Source of the DNA: CBDBBY01 sp965203795
GTDB taxonomy: Bacteria > Pseudomonadota > Alphaproteobacteria > Rhodobacterales > Rhodobacteraceae
Length of the DNA: 64,000 nt
Reading direction: 5' to 3'
Assembly (NCBI GenBank): GCA_965203795.1
Contig: OZ241915.1
Span: 1,116,001 to 1,180,000 of the forward strand
Shown: positions 43,474-52,192 of the stretch, piece by piece
Layout: each line of letters begins with the position of its first letter
How positions within the stretch are numbered: position 1 is the stretch's first letter
Notes under the pieces: generated by a model
The model's database searches: none
What the model was told of the DNA's origin: nothing
The model's input: only the letters and a program-made list of their open reading frames with translations
Program-made: the position numbers and the translations under genes

Positions 43474-45050
43474 GAATGCAATGGGAACGTTTTGTCGGTG
43501 ATACCGGTGTGTTTGCGCTAAAGCTTGCGTTCGCTTCGGACCCAGACGGGGGGCAGGGTATCGACGCCGAAATGGCGGCATCTTGGGGAAGCTTCCAAGT
43601 TTGGGTTCAAGGAAGGAACTTGTGTGCTCACCGGGAGGCTGGCGAGCACATCGACTCGGTTCACTGGTATCTCCTACCGCTCTTGGAGTGGTTCGCTCGC
43701 AATTGGGATCCGCTTCTACACGAAGAACGGTTGCCAGCGAAAAACATGGGCAATACGGCATGGGAGTCTTTGCGTGCGACCCGTTTTCCACCGTCCGCTA
43801 TCGAGGATGACGAGCAAAAAGCCTCTGTTTGGGAGGCCCAGTGGCAGGGTTGGAGGACCCGCCATGCATTTCGTTCTGCGATGGAAGGGGGACTGTTCCC
43901 CGACATTGTGATTCGACGTTTGCGCGATCAGGTTGAGTTGTCTTGGGGGTCCGCTCGCGTAACAGGCGGAGGCAACTATCACCAATTCACAGAATCGGAA
44001 CAGGGCTTCGCCATGTTGTCGCCTCAATCGGTAGCAGAGCCTTTGCACGAAATCCTGTCGAAGGCCACGCAGCATTTGTCGTCGCAGATTCCTGGATCCA
44101 AGCGTGTCAAGGCATTGAACCGCAGGCTTCGAGACTTAACCAAGGCCGACGATGCCCAAGAGCGGCGGCTAGCATGGCTCGCCGGTCTCGGGACGACCGT
44201 TCGCGGCGTGCAGACCGGGTGGCGCCGAGCGACGGACAATCTATCTAGCTTGGCGGCGCGACCGCGTCGGGCGATGCTGGAGGCTAAGGAAACCCCGCTC
44301 GTCATTACCGGCTCATGCCAAGCCGCCCTCATGTTCGGATCTCTTGAGCCGACTGTAAAGAGTTCTGATGTCACAATCCTCGCACAGGCGATGGTCGGCC
44401 TTTTTGACCCCCAAGGCGAGCCCCAGGAGGTAAGCGCCGTTGGTCGCGCCGTGCCTATTGAAGAGTCTGGCTCGCCCGCGTGGGAGCAGGGGTACGAACT
44501 GGCAGAGGAGATCCATGAGGCTCTCAACGGCGAGTTCGAGCAGGGCAGCTTTGTAGATGTGTGCGAGTTGATCGAAGCGCTCGGCATCAAGGTTGCGCCG
44601 CTACACTTGTCGGACAAAAAAGTGCGAGGGTGCGCTATCGCTGGCCCGAAGCACAGGCCTGGAATTTTCTTTAACGGGAACAATGACTTCAATGGCGACC
44701 ATAATCGCGACAGCGCAGGCCTTCGCTTCACGTTGGCGCACGAGCTTTGCCACATTCTGTTCGACCGGGATCAGGGGCGTCGCCTCGCCGTTGCCAGCGG
44801 ACCTTGGGCGCCGCGCGCTATCGAACAACGTGCCAATGCGTTCGCGGCAATGCTGCTTATGCCCGCATCTGTGGTTAAGCGAGTGGTTGCAGGGCTTGCG
44901 GATTCAGTCGCTACGATGGAAAGTATAAACCAGATGGCGCATCGCATGGGCACCGGTCGGCTCGCCGTGCTCCGCCACTTGGCCAATCTGGGCTTCATCG
45001 ACGAGTTGGATCGACTGCGACTGGAAGCTGAGTTGCCGCGCTTTGCTTGA
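43470..45050 (+). CDS. ImmA/IrrE family metallo-endopeptidase, long form
   Basis: A 526-residue protein. The C-terminal third carries an intact zinc site, TLAHELCHILFDRD near residue 422, followed by EQRANAFAAMLLMPASVV, the hallmark of ImmA/IrrE proteases that cleave repressors or antitoxins. The N-terminal ~330 residues form an unrecognised domain (QVWVQGRNLCAH, HWYLLPLLEWFARNWDPLL) probably used for sensing or target recognition. Together with the small coupled upstream gene it looks like a stress- or phage-response module. It lies at the left edge of the defence island. Confidence 0.85.
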   Translation: MRMQWERFVGDTGVFALKLAFASDPDGGQGIDAEMAASWGSFQVWVQGRNLCAHREAGEHIDSVHWYLLPLLEWFARNWDPLLHEERLPAKNMGNTAWESLRATRFPPSAIEDDEQKASVWEAQWQGWRTRHAFRSAMEGGLFPDIVIRRLRDQVELSWGSARVTGGGNYHQFTESEQGFAMLSPQSVAEPLHEILSKATQHLSSQIPGSKRVKALNRRLRDLTKADDAQERRLAWLAGLGTTVRGVQTGWRRATDNLSSLAARPRRAMLEAKETPLVITGSCQAALMFGSLEPTVKSSDVTILAQAMVGLFDPQGEPQEVSAVGRAVPIEESGSPAWEQGYELAEEIHEALNGEFEQGSFVDVCELIEALGIKVAPLHLSDKKVRGCAIAGPKHRPGIFFNGNNDFNGDHNRDSAGLRFTLAHELCHILFDRDQGRRLAVASGPWAPRAIEQRANAFAAMLLMPASVVKRVVAGLADSVATMESINQMAHRMGTGRLAVLRHLANLGFIDELDRLRLEAELPRFA

Positions 45051-45364
45051 GGGGTGCCCGGAACCGGCAAGCAGCAAGTTCGAGGTTTGGTGCAAAGTCT
45101 GCTTTGCAAACGAATAGTTGCACGGTAGCGGGCGGCTTTCAGGAGAATCGGAGCTCAATCCGTACGGAACGACTGGGCAAACAGATTTGCGCAGATCCTA
45201 GCATTCTGGAAACATTCCTCTCGTATACATGACCCAAAAATACAACGAGGGAATTCATAACGATTGATTACTGCCAGTGCCATCCACGTGGCAAGATAAA
45301 GCGTCGCAGAACAGGAAACGGTAAGACACGAACGCTTGTCACGAAAATCCAAATGCTGTCTTGG
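45051..45364. other. gap between convergent genes
   Basis: About 310 bases, becoming AT-rich towards the right. No gene, RNA or clear terminator is seen. Confidence 0.4.
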
Positions 45365-46648
45365 TCAGGAATCCTTTGCGAATTTCTTATTCAACATAGA
45401 GCAAATGAAATTTTGCTGAACGGCCCATCGAAATTCGTCTTCATTCTGAATCGCCAGTTCGTCCGGTTGAGTAAATTTCAGCAAAAATAGATCGACGATA
45501 CCGGTTACTTCGCTGCCGCCAATTTTTGCTCGAGCAGATATTTGAACATCACACCTCGCAATAGTAGAATAACGAAATAGCCTAATTTCGTACTCGATCA
45601 GTTCAATATGTTTGGCTAAATTTCTTATTTCACCTGCCATCTGACTGTCAGTGCATTTTCTTTGATTCATGGCATACTTCCCCATCTTGCCATAATTCCT
45701 TGCTTTCCATCCCGATAGAAATTCCATTGTTGCAAATTCCGGCCCGGTGGGGTCAAGAGGCTCACCAAATGGTAAGACAACTTCATAAGGTTCAAACGCA
45801 TCCATCGCCAACCTACTTGCTTGGCTGTCCTTTAGCGTCTTAAAGCAATCAGCAAACGTTATGGACTTTTCTTTTATGTATTCCTTCTTACGCCATTCCT
45901 CCGACGCTTTATCATTTGCCCAGTCGACAAACGCCATCATAAGCAACCATGCTTTTGCGCAGATTGTTTTGTTTGCATACCCTAAGGAGCGGCCATGAAG
46001 AATTCCGTGCCGCAACGGAAGGTCGATTTCATCGTCGTAGGACTTGCGCACGCCTTTAGTCAATAGCTTAATTAATGCTGGAAGAGCCGTACTATGCCCC
46101 GTTAGTGAATCAAAGCAGCGTAAGTCGGCGTCTTTTTCGAAAGGGCTAGATCCAGTAATGTCGGATACAAAACCATCGCACACGATAAGAATTAATGGAA
46201 TGGCAGCCCAGTATCGTTCTTCCAAATAGAGTTCAAACGCCTCTTGCAGTTGTTCTTTCCGTTTCATTGTTTTATCAATACGCCGCATTGGCCCGAGTAT
46301 AAAGAGTGCGATGTTTTCCTTTGTGAACCAGTCGACCAATAACTCCTCGGCTAAGTCGTCTTTTCCTTCGTCGTGAAGTTGCAGTGCTTCTTTCATGGTT
46401 TCGGCATTCAATTGACCGACGGTGATCCATCCTTTTGTTTGGAATGCATCGTTGAACTGGCTGGGTAAATATATAACATCAGATTGTGCGCCAATATTTT
46501 CAATTTCTTCCCTAAGTTTTTTAGATTGTTCATTCGTTATGCCAAGAAATTCGAAGAAACGGAGAATTTTTGCCAGTATCCTAAATCCTTGTAACAGTTT
46601 CTTAGCCTCTTCAAAGCTTGGGTTTTCTGGTGTTTGTTCAGTTTTCAT
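45365..46648 (-). CDS. AT-rich orphan with Rx4H (HEPN-like) motif
   Basis: A 427-residue soluble protein I do not recognise. Its DNA is markedly more AT-rich than both flanks, a sign of transfer. The central part has PLRHGILHGRS, where Arg213 and His218 form an Rx4H pair as in HEPN ribonucleases. It is followed by a hydrophobic helix AKAWLLMMAFVDWAN, a layout often seen in abortive-infection proteins. No other catalytic motif is visible. I chose ATG 46648 over TTG 46693. It lies between an ImmA/IrrE module and a restriction operon, so a defence role is likely by context. Confidence 0.65.
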   Translation of the reverse strand: MKTEQTPENPSFEEAKKLLQGFRILAKILRFFEFLGITNEQSKKLREEIENIGAQSDVIYLPSQFNDAFQTKGWITVGQLNAETMKEALQLHDEGKDDLAEELLVDWFTKENIALFILGPMRRIDKTMKRKEQLQEAFELYLEERYWAAIPLILIVCDGFVSDITGSSPFEKDADLRCFDSLTGHSTALPALIKLLTKGVRKSYDDEIDLPLRHGILHGRSLGYANKTICAKAWLLMMAFVDWANDKASEEWRKKEYIKEKSITFADCFKTLKDSQASRLAMDAFEPYEVVLPFGEPLDPTGPEFATMEFLSGWKARNYGKMGKYAMNQRKCTDSQMAGEIRNLAKHIELIEYEIRLFRYSTIARCDVQISARAKIGGSEVTGIVDLFLLKFTQPDELAIQNEDEFRWAVQQNFICSMLNKKFAKDS

Positions 46649-47079
46649 TGCTCGCTTCACTTGTGAATTAATGCGGGAAGTTGAGCAGCACAATCAGCTT
46701 AACAACTTGCTGTGAAACATCGCTTGGCGGCGCTCACATGTTTGCTAACGCTCAATCATCTTAGCAATAAAACCAGAACGATTAGGTGCATACCATATCG
46801 CGTCAAGCAATTCCAACCCCATGGAGTATGTTAGGGAGGGTTAAGTTGTTCATACGGCTCTCTGCTTCTGTTTTGAGGTAAGCCGCGTATGCATAGATCG
46901 AATCCGGAGTCGATCTTTCTGCACGTGCTCAGCGGTACAACCAATGCCAACGCGAGCTAATTGACATTGGTAAGTCTTCCCGACTTCGACATTTTTTGCC
47001 GACAAGCATTTGTTTTTCTGTGTTTGTGCATTTTCGCCAGGCACTACATTTCCGCTGTTCGCCGTCGTTCCGGGCGGCC
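46649..47079. other. gap between orphan gene and transposase scrap
   Basis: AT-rich on the left, mixed on the right. It contains the leader of the orphan gene. No further gene is recognised. Confidence 0.4.
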
Positions 47080-47345
47080 TCACTCGATCCGGTAGGGCGC
47101 TCGGGACATCAGGAGTCCCAGGGTTCGGCAGATGCGCTCCATGTCGGGGATCGCCGTCGACGGCAGCACGTACCGCCGCCCCGACCTTTTGTCGCGCACG
47201 ATCAAGCACTGCCGGGCGGCCAGCGCCTGCCGGATCCTTTCCGGCGACATCCGCTCCCTCTGCTGCAGCGCGACCCGGTAGGCCAGATGCCGCACGCAAG
47301 CGAACGCCATGTAGGCGATGGCGATGTGCGCCTTGTTACCTCTGA
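47080..47345 (-). mobile_element. C-terminal scrap of an IS1634/IS4-type transposase
   Basis: About 88 residues, from NKAHIAIAYMAFACVRHLAY to MSPERIRQALAARQ and RTLGLL. These match the end of IS1634-like transposases as I know them. The N-terminus and catalytic residues are missing. It lies 24 bases after the stop of the restriction operon, so an IS event bounded that operon. Confidence 0.68.
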
Positions 47346-47369
47346 ATTGCGCGGCCCAATCGCAACGAC

Positions 47370-50300
47370 TTATCTTTCTGTCGAATGATAGGACTCCGTC
47401 GAATGAGCGCGCGCCAGTCGGCTGATCGTTTCGCCGACGTTGTTCGGGTCGGAAACCAGTTCATAGGCCCACGTGCCGAATCCGCCGTTGGCGTTGACGG
47501 CGTCCACCCATCGGCGCGCTGCCTGCATCTTCACGTCCTTCAGTGGGTCGTAACCCTTGGTTTCCAGAAGTAGGTAGCGTTCTTTGCCGTCGGCTAGCCG
47601 GACGATGAAGTCGGGCAGGTATTCGTGGTGCTCGCCGTTGTGCAAGTAGGGGATCGCAAAGCCAAGACCCGCGTTCTTTACGAACGCGTGTACGTGATCG
47701 TTGGTGTCCAGCCGATATGCAGCACTTTGTTCCCACTTGGCGGTATCCGGCACAACCGCGTTGATGTGGCTCTTGACGACCGGATACGGCTCTCGCCGCG
47801 TCTCGAAATCCACCTCTGCCGTTGAACCTGGCCCGCGCCCGCTTTCCAGGCGCGGCAGCTCGGTTATCTCTCCTTTTTGATCGTCAGGCTGGATGGCTGC
47901 GACAAGCCGTTCCAAAAGCCAGCCGTACCACGGCGACAAGAAGGCATCGACATCCTGCGCAGGATCGACCGGCCGGACTTTCTCGCGGAGGTATCGCCGG
48001 ACGATGGACGCGAGCTGGGTGAACAAGATATGCGGCGGCGCGTCGCACCTTGGCTGCTTGCAGTAGTCTCGCGTCAGATCCCGCGCCATCTCGAATTCCA
48101 GCCGCTGGCGGCGGCGGCCTTTGCGGAAGGGGTTAAGGTCCACATGTTCGAGGCTTCCAGGACCGACCAGCGATGGCTGCCCTCTATTGCTCGGCAGCCC
48201 CGCTTTCATCTCCACCTCCGCCGGAATGTCCATCGGGTCGATGTGGAGCGGCGCGATGCTTTCCCAATCCACCTTCACACGGTGCCTGATGCCTTGCATA
48301 TAGCCGTCTACCCGAGGAAACCGAATTTCCAGATGCGCCTTCCCGGGCACGGCCCGGATGCGCCACGTACTCTTGGTCGGTGCCGGTTTATCGCCCGGCG
48401 GATTTTCCTTTAGGGGCACGATTTCGAACGGGATGCCGAAGACCTTCGCAATTTCCTCGTTCAGTTTCCCGTTTTCCCCCACGGCGTAGCTGGAGCGTCG
48501 CAGTCCACGCCCGACCACCTGTTCACAGAGAAGTTGCGACATGAACGGACGCAGACCGACGATGTGGGTGACCGTGTTGCAGTCCCAACCTTCGGTCAGC
48601 ATTCCAACGCTGACGATGCAGCGCACATCCCGGCCGGGTGGATGGAGGGGCCGTTCAAGTTTCGATGCCAATGCCTCGAACCCTTCCGGATAAATAGCCC
48701 GACCTTGCCGGTCCCTCGGCCAGTCCGTCTTTCCGACGGTATCAAGCGTTGTGCGCATCCATTGGTCTTCATCGGCCTTCGCTTGTCCACTGTCGGACTC
48801 GCGCACTACCTTCGTGTCCACCCGGATGGTGCGAAGTTTACCATCGACATTGCGCAATCCGTCGAGGCCCGCGGGCGGGATCCCGACAGGAGCTTCGTTT
48901 TCGGCAAGCCATTGGTGAACAACTTTGGCGAGCGCCGTATTCTTGCATACGATGATGAACACAGGCGGGCGACGCTCGCCCTCGCGCTGTTCCCATTCCT
49001 TCCGCAGCCCTTCCCACAGCCCGCCGAGCATCGCCAGCGGAACGTGCGCATACTTTAGGACCGCCTCAGGCCTCACTCCGGCGCGCCTTCCGCCGCGTTC
49101 CGTCGGCGTCAATCGAGGCAGAATCCAGCGCCAGATGTTGAAGTAGCCGGGAACTGCGTTGCCGCTGGTGTCCCGCACCGCAAGCTGCGGTATCTTGACC
49201 AGCCCCGACTCGATGGCGTCGACGAGTCCGAAGTCGCTTACCACCCAAGGAAACGGACGGTTGGTATCCTTTCCCGCGCCGCCCAGAAAGTAGGGTGTAG
49301 CGGACAAGTCGATGCACTGATTGACGCCTCGATGCTTATGGACGCGATCAAGCCCGTCGACCCACACGGTTGCCTCACGACAGAAGTCCTCGAATTCTTC
49401 GTCCTCGCCGAAAATGTCCTTATTGTCCTCGTCTGATTCCTCACGCCGGATGCGGTAGGCGTGGTGCGCTTCGTCGTTCATGACCAGTATGTTGCCCTTG
49501 CCTCCGATCTCGCGCCCGAGCACGCGCTCGATCAGCTTGGCGTCGCTTTCGACATAGCGAACCGAATCCACTAGAACCGACTCGAGATTCCCCTGCCGGT
49601 CCAGCTTTTCTTCGCGGACGGTGATCAAACCGGCGGTCTTCTGCATCTCAAGAGCGTCCAGAGTCAGGTAGCGCTTTCCGCGCTGCGTCGCGTTTTTTTG
49701 CCCAATGCGGATGGTTTCGCGGTTCCGAATCTCGCGCCCAGTGCGAAGCACCTTCGCCGTTTGCCCGGCAACGTGAATGGTCTTCGGTTCGAACACGTGC
49801 CAATTGGTTACGAGGACGCGCCCCCGTGCGAGTTGCGGCATTAGGTGCGATGGAACAAGATCGCGCGTGCGATAGAGGCTCGCTTCGCCGCCTTGAGGTT
49901 TGAGTTCCTCGAGTCTGTTGCGGATGGTCACGTTGGGGCAGACAACGAGCACCACATCTGAGTAGCGCGCGTCGCCCCGGTCGGCGACCTTGTTCAGAAT
50001 GCTCCACGCGGCCAGCATTCCCATCACCGTTGTCTTGCCGGTTCCGGTCGCCATCTTGCATGCGTGGCGGCGAAACGCCCTCATCCCTTCATCTTTTGCA
50101 TCATCGCTCGGCTGATCAAAGGGAATGTCGATCCCTTGAAGGAAGTCTTCGCGCGCCTCGGCGAGAAAAATGATCGTTTCGGCGGCTTCCAGTTGCGCAA
50201 AAAACAGCCGGTGACGACGTCCGTCCCTGCGCCAATAGTGCATCAACTCCATGCTTGTCCGGGACACGCCGCCTTCGCCTCGCAGTGCCAAGGGCCGCCA

Positions 50301-50525
50301 CTCTGCTAGCTTGTCGCGGATGCGATTGACGAGTTTCAGCTCAATGGATATTCCGACGCCCGTACGTTCATTCAAAGCCTCGTGCCCCGGCGGCCGATAG
50401 AAATATCTGGCCGGTCGCCGACCGGAACGCTGCTCTGGTGGGTCATGCTCCGAGATGCGCCAATACGATTCGGGCTCCTCGAACGGCGAGTTGAGGATCG
50501 GTTCTGGGACCTCGTGCGCGTTCAC
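47370..50525 (-). CDS. helicase-nuclease restriction subunit (Type III Res-like, BPTD_3080 family)
   Basis: A 1051-residue protein. A superfamily 2 helicase core has CKMATGTGKTTVMGMLAAW near residue 155 (motif I) and ILVMNDEAHHAYR near residue 345 (motif II). A motif V/VI region reads LTEGWDCNTVTHIVGLRPF followed by EQVVGRGLRR near residue 675. The C-terminus carries a PD-(D/E)xK-type nuclease, PDFIVRLADGKERYLLLETKG near residue 990. It would translocate or loop on DNA and cut unmethylated sites. It overlaps the upstream ATPase gene by four bases and is the last gene of the three-gene operon. Confidence 0.88.
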   Translation of the reverse strand: MNAHEVPEPILNSPFEEPESYWRISEHDPPEQRSGRRPARYFYRPPGHEALNERTGVGISIELKLVNRIRDKLAEWRPLALRGEGGVSRTSMELMHYWRRDGRRHRLFFAQLEAAETIIFLAEAREDFLQGIDIPFDQPSDDAKDEGMRAFRRHACKMATGTGKTTVMGMLAAWSILNKVADRGDARYSDVVLVVCPNVTIRNRLEELKPQGGEASLYRTRDLVPSHLMPQLARGRVLVTNWHVFEPKTIHVAGQTAKVLRTGREIRNRETIRIGQKNATQRGKRYLTLDALEMQKTAGLITVREEKLDRQGNLESVLVDSVRYVESDAKLIERVLGREIGGKGNILVMNDEAHHAYRIRREESDEDNKDIFGEDEEFEDFCREATVWVDGLDRVHKHRGVNQCIDLSATPYFLGGAGKDTNRPFPWVVSDFGLVDAIESGLVKIPQLAVRDTSGNAVPGYFNIWRWILPRLTPTERGGRRAGVRPEAVLKYAHVPLAMLGGLWEGLRKEWEQREGERRPPVFIIVCKNTALAKVVHQWLAENEAPVGIPPAGLDGLRNVDGKLRTIRVDTKVVRESDSGQAKADEDQWMRTTLDTVGKTDWPRDRQGRAIYPEGFEALASKLERPLHPPGRDVRCIVSVGMLTEGWDCNTVTHIVGLRPFMSQLLCEQVVGRGLRRSSYAVGENGKLNEEIAKVFGIPFEIVPLKENPPGDKPAPTKSTWRIRAVPGKAHLEIRFPRVDGYMQGIRHRVKVDWESIAPLHIDPMDIPAEVEMKAGLPSNRGQPSLVGPGSLEHVDLNPFRKGRRRQRLEFEMARDLTRDYCKQPRCDAPPHILFTQLASIVRRYLREKVRPVDPAQDVDAFLSPWYGWLLERLVAAIQPDDQKGEITELPRLESGRGPGSTAEVDFETRREPYPVVKSHINAVVPDTAKWEQSAAYRLDTNDHVHAFVKNAGLGFAIPYLHNGEHHEYLPDFIVRLADGKERYLLLETKGYDPLKDVKMQAARRWVDAVNANGGFGTWAYELVSDPNNVGETISRLARAHSTESYHSTER

Positions 50526-52192
50526 GGATCGACTCCAAAGGCGCGGCAGATGGCGTCAAGCTTTTCGACTACCTCAGGATGAATCTCTTCGGGCAGCATC
50601 TGCGCCGCGATCTCATGGTAGCGGGTGTAGGGAAGGGCGTGGCCATCGTCCTGGACCCCGGCCTCGGCCAGCAACGGAGGCAGTAAATTCCTGCGGGCCT
50701 TGGTGGCGTTCAGATAATCGTGGTCTCCGAGTGGTGCTTGGACGATCGCCGGTGGAAAGTTGTTGCGCCAGTAGGCCAGCAAATCCTCGACGTGGAGCGC
50801 GGCGGCACCGGTTCCGCCAATGTGCTCGACGAAGCGGGCCAAAGAATCCGGGTGGACGAGATAGCTCTCGATCTCATATCGCCGCCAACGGAGCCGCTGC
50901 AGGCCCGAGCCCGTGATCGGCGTGTCCCCGATCTCGCGGCGCGCGTCGCCGTCCAAAAGCATGAGACCGGGCAGGTGATTCTGGTCATTGCGAATGAGTT
51001 TCAGAGCTTGGAAGTGATCCTGCGCCTTGATCCCCGGACGCCCCTCTTGTGCCTGAACGACCATCGGCTTCCACATTATTTCGGCCGAAAGCAATTTCTC
51101 GGCGCGGTGGCCAAGTTGGGCGGCCCAGGCGCGCAGGATATTTATGTCGGTATAGTCTTCCACATAGAGAATTCCGCTCGCATTGCATGCCTGCATCACA
51201 TCCGCGTTGCTCAGCACGCGAAGCGACGACACAAGGCGGCTTTTCGCCGCGTTGTCGGCAATTCTTCGCGGTTCATCAAGCACGGCATAGAGTTCGCGTG
51301 GCTCAACCGAATTGATGACCACCTCGGAATGCGTCGCGATGATGAGTTGCGAACGGAACTGGTAAGCCACAGCCCGAAGCTCGTGATAGATGGCGTCTTG
51401 GAGAATCACATGCAGATGGGCGTCCGGCTCGTCCAAGAGCAGCAGCGCTCCAGGTCGCGTGTTCATAAGCACAAGCAGCATCAAGACTTGCTGAAACCCG
51501 CTACCGGCACTGGCGATGTCAAATTGGGGACTGGTCGTGCCCGCTACCCGGTATTCCGACAAAATGTGCGCAGTGCTCGTGTCGGGAGGCAGAAGCTCGT
51601 AACCGAACAACTTCTCAATGGATTCTTGGATTCGTACCCAAGATTCTTCGTCGTTGCTCGCTTCCGCGAGCAAGTTACGCAAGACCTCGCCGGGTCGGCC
51701 GAGGCCAAGGAGCTGCTCGATTTTCGGCATGCGGAAATGCGGTTCATCGATCCCCAGCCCGGTCATTGAAGGCACATACACCGCTCGAAGATCGAGATTC
51801 TGGAGCGTTTCCCGTGACGCATTAGCGGTCGGCCGAACGTAGATCTGTTCGGTGCTGTCTGGGATGAACTCCATCGTCACGGACCACGCATCGTGCCGCA
51901 GCTCAATCTCGATCTGCTCCCGATATCGCCTGTCTTTCCAAAGGAAATCGAAGCTCCGCAGCGGGACTGCCGAGAACGCCTGCCGGGCAATTGGGGCCTT
52001 TGCGTATCCCTGCCTCGGGTTGAAGTCGTTAAGTTCACGCCATCGCCGCAGTGCAAGCGCCCACGAAGCTACAGCCTGAAGTACCGTAGTCTTACCGGTG
52101 TTGTTCGGGCCAGCCAGCACGACATGGCCCGGCAAGCGAAATTCGACGTCCTCGAATCGCTTGAAACCGCGGATGCGGATCGAATGTATCAC
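50522..52192 (-). CDS. OLD-like AAA ATPase with TOPRIM-type nuclease part
   Basis: 556 residues. It starts with IRGFKRFEDVEFRLPGHVVLAGPNNTGKTTVLQA (SMC/OLD-like N-lobe with Walker A). An ABC-like signature region with ASAGSGFQQVLMLL is near residue 228 and Walker B LLLLDEPDAHLHV near residue 252. The C-terminal part has a TOPRIM pattern: GILYVEDYTDINIL near residue 340 and GLMLLDGDARRE near residue 410. OLD-family proteins are nucleases used in phage defence. It overlaps both neighbours by four bases, so it is a built-in third subunit of the restriction operon. Confidence 0.85.
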   Translation of the reverse strand: MIHSIRIRGFKRFEDVEFRLPGHVVLAGPNNTGKTTVLQAVASWALALRRWRELNDFNPRQGYAKAPIARQAFSAVPLRSFDFLWKDRRYREQIEIELRHDAWSVTMEFIPDSTEQIYVRPTANASRETLQNLDLRAVYVPSMTGLGIDEPHFRMPKIEQLLGLGRPGEVLRNLLAEASNDEESWVRIQESIEKLFGYELLPPDTSTAHILSEYRVAGTTSPQFDIASAGSGFQQVLMLLVLMNTRPGALLLLDEPDAHLHVILQDAIYHELRAVAYQFRSQLIIATHSEVVINSVEPRELYAVLDEPRRIADNAAKSRLVSSLRVLSNADVMQACNASGILYVEDYTDINILRAWAAQLGHRAEKLLSAEIMWKPMVVQAQEGRPGIKAQDHFQALKLIRNDQNHLPGLMLLDGDARREIGDTPITGSGLQRLRWRRYEIESYLVHPDSLARFVEHIGGTGAAALHVEDLLAYWRNNFPPAIVQAPLGDHDYLNATKARRNLLPPLLAEAGVQDDGHALPYTRYHEIAAQMLPEEIHPEVVEKLDAICRAFGVDP

